5,358 nucleotides of DNA, taken from NCBI GenBank assembly GCA_021798655.1, contig JAJZFE010000082.1, forward strand, positions 1 to 5,358, in the 5' to 3' direction. The stretch's first letter is position 1, and every line of letters starts with the position of its first letter. A program made the position numbers and the translations under genes. The DNA is from Acidobacteriota bacterium (GTDB taxonomy: Bacteria; Acidobacteriota; Terriglobia; Terriglobales; Acidobacteriaceae). Under the pieces are notes generated by a model, which ran no database searches, was not told the origin of the DNA, and saw nothing but the letters and a program-made list of their open reading frames with translations. Positions 1-5,358 of this stretch are shown one piece after another.

Positions 1-646
1 TTCCTCGCGGCTGCAGATCGGATTGGGCATGTGCCTCTATGCGCGCGGGCTGTATGAGGACGCCGTGAAGGCGCTGCTGGTGGCGGCGGACCTGGCTCCG
101 AACGACCCGGGCGTCTATCTGTTTCTGTCGCGCTCCTACGCCAGTTCGCCCGGCCAGGTGGACGCCGTCATCGAGCACTTCCAACGCTACGCCGAGCAGC
201 AGCCACACAGCGCACTGGCGCAGTACTATTACGCGATGAGTCTGTGGAAGGGGAGGCGCGTTGAAGGCGCAACGGTCGACCTGAAAGACATTGAGGCGCT
301 GCTGCAGCGCTCCATCGCCCTCGATGGCCGCCTGGCCGACGCGCACATGCAGCTCGCGAATCTGTACGCCGACCAGCACGAGTATGCCCTCTCGGTGCCC
401 GAGTATCAGCAGACCATCGCGCTCGATCCCACGCTGGCCGACGCGCACTATCGGCTGGGCACGGACTACACGCACCTCGGGCGCAAGGCCGAGGCGCAGA
501 ACGAGTTTGCCGTCTACAAGAAGCTGCGCGCGGACCACATGGCCGCCGTCGATAAAGAGCGTGCCGAGGTGCAACAATTCATGTACGCCTCCAGGACGCC
601 GCCGGCAGGGCAGCCGCAGCAGCCTGAGACGGTCAAGGCACCCTGA
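1..646 (+). CDS. TPR-repeat protein, 3' part (5' end off the window)
   Basis: The frame is open from base 2 to the TGA at 644-646, giving 214 visible residues with no stop at the left edge, so the true start lies outside the window. The visible part is almost entirely tetratricopeptide repeats: about five helix-turn-helix units at visible residues 3-33, 36-70, 71-110, 111-145 and 146-180. They show the usual pattern of Gly/Ala/Tyr at fixed spacing followed by ALDP-type ends (for example 'IALDPTLADAHYRLG'). A charged helix and a Pro/Gln-rich tail follow. TPR solenoids are protein-binding scaffolds; no catalytic domain is visible. The partner cannot be read from the sequence, but the gene ends only nine bases before an exported phosphatase-like gene, suggesting a shared job. 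An internal TTG at 23 and ATG at 29 exist but fall inside the first repeat, so neither is a likely start. The TPR call is secure; location and function are not. Confidence 0.9.
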   Translation, partial: SSRLQIGLGMCLYARGLYEDAVKALLVAADLAPNDPGVYLFLSRSYASSPGQVDAVIEHFQRYAEQQPHSALAQYYYAMSLWKGRRVEGATVDLKDIEALLQRSIALDGRLADAHMQLANLYADQHEYALSVPEYQQTIALDPTLADAHYRLGTDYTHLGRKAEAQNEFAVYKKLRADHMAAVDKERAEVQQFMYASRTPPAGQPQQPETVKAP

Positions 647-648
647 GG
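644..648 (+). promoter_or_regulatory. Shine-Dalgarno site overlapping the TPR stop codon
   Basis: TGAGG includes the TGA stop of the TPR gene and ends seven bases before the ATG at 656. This is good ribosome-binding spacing, supports that ATG as the start, and suggests translational coupling between the two genes. Confidence 0.6.
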
Positions 649-655
649 CACACTG

Positions 656-1816
656 ATGACGAGCCCGCACGCAAATCCGTTGGAGATTGCACGACGCCTG
701 GCCCGCACGCGTCGGGAGTTCCTGCGCGACGCCGCCGGCATGGCCCTGGGCGGCGCGCTGCTGAGCGCGAGTCCGCTGGTTCGGGCCGAGTCGGCGCGCA
801 GGAAGCGCAAGGTCATCGTCGTGACCTTCGGCGGCGGTGCGCGCGACCAGGAGACGTTCGCGCAGGAGGGCCGCGTGAACATTCCGCACATGCTTGGCGA
901 ACTGGCCCCGCAGTCGAGCTTCTTCACGCAGGTCACCAATCGCGGGATTCTGGGCCACTACGTCGCGACGGCCAGCCTTGCAACGGGCGTGTATGAGACG
1001 TTGAACAACTTTTCCGCGGTCCCGCCGGACCATCCCACGGTCTTCGAATACTTTCGCAAAGACCTCGGCAGGCCGGTATCGGATGCGTGGGTGGTGGCGC
1101 CGAGCAACGGCTTCAACCGCATTGGCGAAAGCGATTGCCGCAGCTATGGGTCGGGACTGGGTGCGCGGGTGGTGCTGCCCAAACACCTGTTGAGCGCGGC
1201 CGCCCGAGGTGCGAACACCGACTACGGCCATCTGCTGCATGACAACTATGAGACGCCGTTGTATGCGCCCCAGCTTGCCGGCGGAGAGTTTGAGCTGCAG
1301 CAGCTGGAGCAGGTGTTGAAGCTGTCGGTCGATGACTTCACCGCACATGCCAGAAGCCTCTCCAGCCCCGACGAGCTTTCGGTCTACATCGCGCGCCAGC
1401 TGATGCGGCAGGAGTCGCCGAGCCTGCTGTGGATCACAATGCACGATATCGACGTCGCCCACTCCGGCGCGTTTTCGTTGTACATCGATGCGATTCGCCG
1501 AACGGATCGGCTCTGTGCGGACCTGTGGAAGGCCGTGCAGCAGGAGCCCGAGTACGCGGGCAACACAACGATGTTGATCCTGCCCGACTTCGGACGCGAC
1601 GCGGACGGCGATGCCGGTGGCAACGGATTTCAGCACCACCGGACCGGCGATGCGGAGTCGCGCACCACGTGGATGATGGCGCTGGGCGCGGGCGTTCGTC
1701 AGGGCGTGGTCTATGACAGCCCTGTCCAGTCCATCGACCTGGTGCCGAGCATTGGTGCGATGATGGGCTTCTCCGCGCAGCAGTCGCAGGGAAGACCGAT
1801 TCAGGAGCTGCTCTAG
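656..1816 (+). CDS. Tat-exported alkaline-phosphatase/sulfatase superfamily-like protein
   Basis: This 386-residue protein carries a textbook twin-arginine signal: T18-R19-R20-E21-F22-L23-R24, then a Gly/Ala/Leu-rich hydrophobic stretch (residues 26-42) and a likely signal-peptidase site after A44. It should therefore be folded in the cytoplasm and exported by Tat to the periplasm or outside, often a sign of metal-loaded enzymes. The mature part resembles the alkaline phosphatase fold. There is a first strand with a Gly-rich turn (V53-G61) and a possible nucleophile T67. A central strand is followed by H263, D264, D266 and H269. A second strand ends in D311-F312-G313-R314, with H327-H328 shortly after. 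These Asp/His clusters sit where the superfamily (including DUF1501/sulfatase relatives) binds metals. A canonical metal Asp is not evident in the first Gly-rich turn, so phosphatase, sulfatase or phosphodiesterase activity is unproven and an inactive homologue is possible. The start is supported by the TGAGG site seven bases upstream. It lies between the TPR gene (9-base gap) and an unknown gene (4-base gap). Confidence 0.75.
   Translation: MTSPHANPLEIARRLARTRREFLRDAAGMALGGALLSASPLVRAESARRKRKVIVVTFGGGARDQETFAQEGRVNIPHMLGELAPQSSFFTQVTNRGILGHYVATASLATGVYETLNNFSAVPPDHPTVFEYFRKDLGRPVSDAWVVAPSNGFNRIGESDCRSYGSGLGARVVLPKHLLSAAARGANTDYGHLLHDNYETPLYAPQLAGGEFELQQLEQVLKLSVDDFTAHARSLSSPDELSVYIARQLMRQESPSLLWITMHDIDVAHSGAFSLYIDAIRRTDRLCADLWKAVQQEPEYAGNTTMLILPDFGRDADGDAGGNGFQHHRTGDAESRTTWMMALGAGVRQGVVYDSPVQSIDLVPSIGAMMGFSAQQSQGRPIQELL
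1803..1807 (+). promoter_or_regulatory. Possible Shine-Dalgarno site for the 402-residue gene
   Basis: AGGAG lies inside the last codons of the preceding gene, 13 bases before the ATG at 1821. The spacing is longer than ideal, so translation may depend partly on ribosomes finishing the upstream gene at 1816. Confidence 0.35.
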
Positions 1817-1820
1817 AACC

Positions 1821-3029
1821 ATGCTGCCCAGTGAGCTACAAGCCGCGCAGTTCGACGCCTATCCGCCCGGTGCCAGGCGGCTCGCGGTCGCGCATCTTGC
1901 GCTGTTGCGCGAGCTGCCGCTGAGTTTTTTGCCGAGCCTGCTGCGGGAGCTGATCGACTACGACGACAGATTTCCCGTGGAGCGTGCGCGCATGGAGGAG
2001 GAGCTCACTGTCCTGAGCGCGCTGCCCGGCCCCCAGTTGGCAGAGTGGTTCAAACCCTTCGCGACGTTGACGCTCTCGCAGAATCTGCAGCACGCCGACT
2101 GGGTGATCCGCCCGGCTCAGTTCGTGGAGCAGGAGTCGGCTCACCTGTGGACGACGCACCAGCTGGATGCGTTTCGCGAGGCCGCCGTGGACTACGGTGA
2201 ACGTCTGCAGGCGGCCCGCGCCGTCTCTCCGTTGCCGTTGCGGCGGCTGGGCATTGCGGTGATTGGACAGGGCGCGTCCACCACACCGGAGCCGTTGTTT
2301 CGTGCCTTGCGCAAGCACGGCACGTGCTTCACCGCCGTGCAGCCTGATGGCGGCGTGGAAGCGTTGCTGGCTGCGACCGAGGCGCGCGCCCGCGCACACG
2401 ACGCAGCCTACGCGCACTGGTACGTCGATGGCGGCGCGCTGGTCCGGCCCACCACGGGGCTTACGACCGTCAGCTATGCCGCGCTGGCGCCGGTGCGCGA
2501 CCGGTTGCTCGCGTACATGCAGACCGAGATCGCAAGACCTGGCATGGGGCCGGAGGAGCTGCGCACCGACCTCGCGAAGCTGACACCGGCGGCACTGGGT
2601 GTGCATCAGGACGGCGACGCTGTGCTCGGCCGCTTTCAAGTGAAGCTGTTTACGGAAGGCTCCGGCACGCAGATCTTCAGCACCACGTTCGCGCAGTGGA
2701 CCACGCGCGAGGCGCTGCGCCGCGCCGAGCCGCTGACGCTGCTGGTTCGCTACGCACCTCGGCAGCGGCAGCGGCCCATGAGCGAGCTGCTGGCCAACAG
2801 CGGCGCTGAACAGGAGCTGGATCCCGCCGGCTCGCTGGTCGATGGCGACATGGCGGCCTACTACCATTGGGTGAATCAACAGCGGCTGCAGGGGGCCGAG
2901 GACGCGTCGTTCCTCGTGTGGTGGGAGGGCCAGCGCCAGGCCGTGCTCGTTGCGCCCACCTTGCCGCGCAATACGACCTCCGATTCACCGATGAGTCTTC
3001 CTGCTCTGCTAAAGTTGGCGACGGGCTGA
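1821..3029 (+). CDS. Uncharacterised 402-residue protein, third gene of the TPR/Tat cluster
   Basis: I do not recognise a family. The 402-residue product has no signal peptide and no convincing membrane segment, so it is probably cytosolic. Residues 1-135 look mostly helical, with acidic and arginine-rich amphipathic stretches and two Trp (near W80 and W94). Around residue 143 a short hydrophobic strand with a Gly turn begins (L143-G144-I145-A146-V147-I148-G149-Q150-G151), suggesting an alpha/beta part. A helix-rich middle and a beta-containing end with W367-W368-E369-G370 follow. Cysteine is nearly absent (one visible). The ATG follows the preceding stop by four bases, and the start fits the operon layout. 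A 347-codon open frame lies antisense within it, but that translation is rich in Arg, Gln and Cys runs and lacks protein-like patterning, so the + strand reading is preferred. The function may relate to the upstream exported enzyme (maturation, regulation or substrate handling), but this is a guess from position only. Confidence 0.8.
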   Translation: MLPSELQAAQFDAYPPGARRLAVAHLALLRELPLSFLPSLLRELIDYDDRFPVERARMEEELTVLSALPGPQLAEWFKPFATLTLSQNLQHADWVIRPAQFVEQESAHLWTTHQLDAFREAAVDYGERLQAARAVSPLPLRRLGIAVIGQGASTTPEPLFRALRKHGTCFTAVQPDGGVEALLAATEARARAHDAAYAHWYVDGGALVRPTTGLTTVSYAALAPVRDRLLAYMQTEIARPGMGPEELRTDLAKLTPAALGVHQDGDAVLGRFQVKLFTEGSGTQIFSTTFAQWTTREALRRAEPLTLLVRYAPRQRQRPMSELLANSGAEQELDPAGSLVDGDMAAYYHWVNQQRLQGAEDASFLVWWEGQRQAVLVAPTLPRNTTSDSPMSLPALLKLATG

Positions 3030-3080
3030 TCGCCGCGCTGCGTCGACACTCCAACCGAAGAAAGTGACGGTACCGCAATC

Positions 3081-3821
3081 TTGATTCATTCACTGGCGAG
3101 CCCCTTCATGGGGGAGTTCATGGGAACGATGGTTCTCATCCTCCTGGGCAATGGTGTTGTAGCCGGCGTGCTGTTGAAGCGGTCCAAGGCCGAGGGTGCC
3201 GGGTGGCTGACGATCACCGCTGCGTGGGGCCTGGCCGTCTTTGCCGGCGTCTTCACGTCCACCGCGTGGGGCAGCCCGGATGCCCACTTGAATCCCGCCA
3301 TCACGGTCGCCTCGGCCGTGCTCTCCGGCGATACGCACAAGCTGCTCGTCTACATTCCGGCGCAGCTGCTGGGCGCGATGACCGGGCAGCTGCTCGTGTG
3401 GCTGCTCTTCTGGCCGCACTGGTCCATCACGGAAGATGCCGATGCCAAGCTCGCCTGCTTCTGCACCAGCCCCGCCATTCGCAAGCCGCTGGCCAACGTG
3501 GTCGCAGAGTTGATCGGCACCTTTGTGCTCTTCCTCGTCATCGCGGCCATCACCTCCAAGGCCGTAGGCGGCGAGCGCGGGCTGGCGATCGGGCTGTCGC
3601 CGTTTCTTGTCGGCATGTTGGTGTGGGCCATTGGGATGTCGCTGGGCGGTGCGACGGGATATGCCATCAACCCGGCTCGCGACTTCGGACCGCGGCTGGT
3701 GCACAGCCTGCTGCCGCTGCCGGGCAAGCGCGATGCGGACTGGGGCTACGCGTGGGTGCCGATTCTAGGCCCGATCGCCGGCGCATCGCTGGCCGCGCTG
3801 CTGATTCGCTGCTTCAACTGA
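3081..3821 (+). CDS. glpF: GlpF-type aquaglyceroporin (MIP family glycerol facilitator)
   Basis: An inner-membrane channel for passive entry of glycerol and small polyols. The 246 residues hold the two half-repeats of the MIP fold: TM1 about 10-32, TM2 42-62, TM3 88-110, TM4 137-158, TM5 167-187, TM6 222-243. Each half begins with a conserved Glu (E12, E143). Both pore motifs are intact: N71-P72-A73, and N197-P198-A199 followed by R200-D201-F202-G203-P204. The Asp after NPAR marks the glycerol branch rather than water-only aquaporins. By alignment with E. coli GlpF (W48, F200, R206), the selectivity filter here is W49, Y194 and R200, so Tyr replaces Phe. The protein lacks the C-terminal tail of E. 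coli GlpF (281 residues). The start is uncertain. TTG 3081 keeps the usual 'SPF-GEF-GT' beginning; the first ATG, at 3108, would cut it to MGEF. No clear ribosome site precedes either. The gene follows the 402-residue gene after 51 bases and converges with glpD. Confidence 0.93.
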   Translation: MIHSLASPFMGEFMGTMVLILLGNGVVAGVLLKRSKAEGAGWLTITAAWGLAVFAGVFTSTAWGSPDAHLNPAITVASAVLSGDTHKLLVYIPAQLLGAMTGQLLVWLLFWPHWSITEDADAKLACFCTSPAIRKPLANVVAELIGTFVLFLVIAAITSKAVGGERGLAIGLSPFLVGMLVWAIGMSLGGATGYAINPARDFGPRLVHSLLPLPGKRDADWGYAWVPILGPIAGASLAALLIRCFN

Positions 3822-3829
3822 AGCAGCCT

Positions 3830-3858
3830 GCGGGCCACCGCGTCATCCCCGTGGCCGC
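3830..3858. terminator. Imperfect hairpin between convergent glpF and glpD
   Basis: The arms GCGG(G)CCAC (3830-3838, one bulged G) and GTGGCCGC (3851-3858) pair over eight base pairs around a 12-base loop. It fills most of the 38-base gap between the two stop codons, where a shared two-way terminator would be expected. There is no T-run on either side, so it is not a classical intrinsic terminator; it could instead stabilise 3' ends or be incidental in GC-rich DNA. Confidence 0.35.
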
Positions 3859-3865
3859 GTCATCC
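3838..3865. repeat. 11-base direct repeat at the 3' end of glpD
   Basis: CCGCGTCATCC occurs at 3838-3848 and again, identical, at 3855-3865 (17-base period). The second copy contains the glpD stop codon (TCA on the + strand, 3860-3862). This looks like a small tandem duplication of the end of glpD; the first copy falls mainly in the loop of the hairpin. Confidence 0.6.
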
Positions 3866-5358
3866 TGCATACACATACCCGTTGGCGACGGCGGCGAAGG
3901 CCGTCACCTGGCTCTGTTGCCACGCCTCGTCGCAGCCCAGCTCGGCGGCCAGACAGGCAGCCACGGCAGGGGCGGCGTCCAGCGCGGCACGCGCGTCCAG
4001 GAACAGGGCGCGTGTCCGGCGAGCGAGCACATCTTCCACCGTGCGGGCCATCTCATAGCGCGCTGCCCATGCCACCTCCGCCACGCGATACGGCAGGCGA
4101 TCATGCAGCCGCGCGGCCATCGCGGGGGATGACGCCGCCAGCGCGTCCAGCGCCGCCTGGTCGCTGCCATAGACGTGCAGCTCATGCTCTGCATCGTCGC
4201 TGCTTCCGGCCTCTTCGCTCCATCCGTGCAGCCGCAGGTCCTGCGTGCGGCATGGTGAGGGCTTCAGTCCGCTGTGCTGCGCGGCGATGTTCACGGCGTC
4301 CTCGCCCATGCGGCGATACGTGGTCCACTTGCCCCCGGTGATGGAGACCAGGCCCGATGCCGAGACCAGCACCGTGTGCTCGCGCGAGAGCTTCGCCGTG
4401 CTGTCCGTGCCTTGCCGCCGCACCAGCGGCCGCAGTCCCGACCACATGCTTAGGACCTCGTGATCTTCGGGTGCACGGCCGAAGTACAGCGCAATGTGTT
4501 CGCGCAGGAAGGTCAGTTCCTGCTCCATCGGCCGCGGCTCCAGGCTTGCGGACGGCACGCCGTCATCGGTGGTCCCCACAACGACCGCGTTGTGCCACGG
4601 AATGGCGAAGAGCACGCGGCCGTCCCGGGTCTTCGGAACCATCAGCGCGCTTGTGCCTGGCAGAAACGATCGCGGCAACACCAGATGCGAGCCCTGGCTG
4701 AAGGTGACGATCGGCTGCGTCTCCGGCTCATCGAGGCGGCGAACCGCGTCCGTAAAGACGCCCGTCGCGTTGATGACCGCCGTCGCCTGCACCTCAAACT
4801 CGCTGCCCGTCTCTTCATCGCGCAGCACAGCGCCGCTGACCTTGCCGCTGCGCTTGAGCAGCCGAACCATGCGCGTGTAGTTCAGCGCAGTGCCGCCCAG
4901 CGAGTCCAGCGTCCGCGCCAGAGCCAGGCTGTAGCGGGCGTCGTCAAACTGGCCGTCGAAGTATTCAACGCCGCCAGCCAGCTGCTCTCCTGCGACGGTC
5001 GGCAGCATGGTCCGCACCGCCTCCGCGCCCAGCATCCGCGAGCGCCCAAAGCTGGACCGGCCCGAGAGCGCGTCGTACAGCTTCAGGCCGATGCCATAGA
5101 AGGGCACCTCCCACAGGGCATTCGCGGGGATCACGAACGATTGGCGGCGCACCAGGTGCGGCGCATTGTGCAACATGCGGCCGCGCTCCTTCAGCGCCTC
5201 CAGCACCAGTGCAAGATCGCCCTGCTGCAGGTAGCGAACCCCGCCATGCACCAGCTTGGTACTGCGGCTGGAGGTGCCCTTGGCAAAGTCGGCCTGCTCC
5301 ACCAGCAGGGTGCGGTAGCCGCGCGCGGCGGCATCGACGGCGGCGCCCAGTCCTGTCG
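3860..5358 (-). CDS. glpD: FAD-dependent glycerol-3-phosphate dehydrogenase, N-terminus cut by the window edge
   Basis: Oxidises sn-glycerol 3-phosphate to dihydroxyacetone phosphate with FAD, passing electrons to the quinone pool at the inner face of the membrane. The frame runs from the stop at 3860-3862 to the right edge without interruption: 498 visible residues. It begins inside the Rossmann FAD motif (TGLGAAVDAAARGYRTLLVEQ), so perhaps 20-40 residues including the GGG of the dinucleotide-binding turn are missing. Numbered from the visible end, residues 27-43 are the hallmark GTSSRSTKLVHGGVRYL. The substrate-domain stretch 'SQGSHLVLPRSFLPG', then 'GRVLFAIPWHNAVVVGTTD' and 'SGLRPLVRR', follow in family order. 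The second family signature is at G341-G342-K343 through Y347-R348, with Gly at 351 where the pattern usually has Ala. The last 120 residues form the helical C-terminal domain of the family. A GTG at 5300-5302 could look like a start but lies inside the FAD domain, so it is not one. Promoter and start are outside the window. No frameshift is seen. Confidence 0.96.
   Translation of the reverse strand, partial: TGLGAAVDAAARGYRTLLVEQADFAKGTSSRSTKLVHGGVRYLQQGDLALVLEALKERGRMLHNAPHLVRRQSFVIPANALWEVPFYGIGLKLYDALSGRSSFGRSRMLGAEAVRTMLPTVAGEQLAGGVEYFDGQFDDARYSLALARTLDSLGGTALNYTRMVRLLKRSGKVSGAVLRDEETGSEFEVQATAVINATGVFTDAVRRLDEPETQPIVTFSQGSHLVLPRSFLPGTSALMVPKTRDGRVLFAIPWHNAVVVGTTDDGVPSASLEPRPMEQELTFLREHIALYFGRAPEDHEVLSMWSGLRPLVRRQGTDSTAKLSREHTVLVSASGLVSITGGKWTTYRRMGEDAVNIAAQHSGLKPSPCRTQDLRLHGWSEEAGSSDDAEHELHVYGSDQAALDALAASSPAMAARLHDRLPYRVAEVAWAARYEMARTVEDVLARRTRALFLDARAALDAAPAVAACLAAELGCDEAWQQSQVTAFAAVANGYVYAG

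Noticed and set aside
23..31. TTG/ATG near the left edge as the start of the TPR gene
   Set aside because: The frame is open to the edge and both codons sit inside the first TPR helix, so the gene begins outside the window.
656..787. Lipoprotein or Sec signal instead of Tat in the phosphatase-like protein
   Set aside because: There is no lipobox Cys, and the TRREFLR motif before a moderately hydrophobic stretch is a strong twin-arginine signature.
1836..2879. 347-codon open frame on the minus strand inside the unknown gene
   Set aside because: It lies wholly antisense to a better-looking gene in an operon, its translation is dominated by Arg/Gln/Ala/Cys with no domain pattern, and such long antisense frames are common in GC-rich coding DNA.
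3090..3704. 204-codon minus-strand frame antisense to glpF
   Set aside because: The + strand shows an intact MIP family protein; the antisense product has no membrane or domain features.
3203..4132. 309-codon + strand frame spanning the end of glpF and part of glpD
   Set aside because: It overlaps two clearly recognisable genes in a different frame; the product is low-complexity Arg/Ala/His-rich text.
5300..5302. GTG as the start of glpD
   Set aside because: Eighteen more residues in frame upstream match the FAD-binding part of the family, so the gene continues past the window edge.

Overview
The window is a GC-rich (roughly two-thirds G+C), densely coded bacterial chromosomal segment with five protein genes and no gene-free stretch longer than about 50 bases. 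Codon use, the style of the TPR and Tat-exported proteins, and the look of the GlpF and GlpD sequences suggest an Acidobacteriota (Terriglobia-like) genome. That assignment is inferred from resemblance, not from a marker gene. No RNA gene, mobile element, CRISPR array, phage gene or integration site is visible.

Left block (1-3029, + strand): three tightly packed genes that look like one transcription unit. First is the C-terminal part of a tetratricopeptide-repeat (TPR) protein that runs in from the left edge. Nine bases later comes a Tat-exported protein of the alkaline-phosphatase/sulfatase superfamily. Four bases after that is a 402-residue protein of no family I can recognise. The spacing, and a Shine-Dalgarno sequence lying over the TPR stop codon, argue for coupled expression. 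Their shared role is unknown; a secreted hydrolase with a scaffold protein and an unknown cytosolic-looking partner is the most that can be said.

Right block (about 3081-5358): two glycerol-metabolism genes facing each other. glpF (+) encodes an aquaglyceroporin with both NPA motifs and the glycerol-type selectivity-filter residues. glpD (-) encodes FAD-dependent glycerol-3-phosphate dehydrogenase and is cut by the right edge, losing the first part of its FAD-binding motif. Glycerol entering through GlpF would be phosphorylated by a glycerol kinase (not in this window) and oxidised to dihydroxyacetone phosphate by GlpD. The stop codons of the two genes are 38 bases apart, with an imperfect hairpin and an 11-base direct repeat between them.

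Most of the window is conventional. The least explained parts are the unknown 402-residue protein and the non-standard active-site region of the exported phosphatase-like protein. No convincing new system can be claimed from this window alone.
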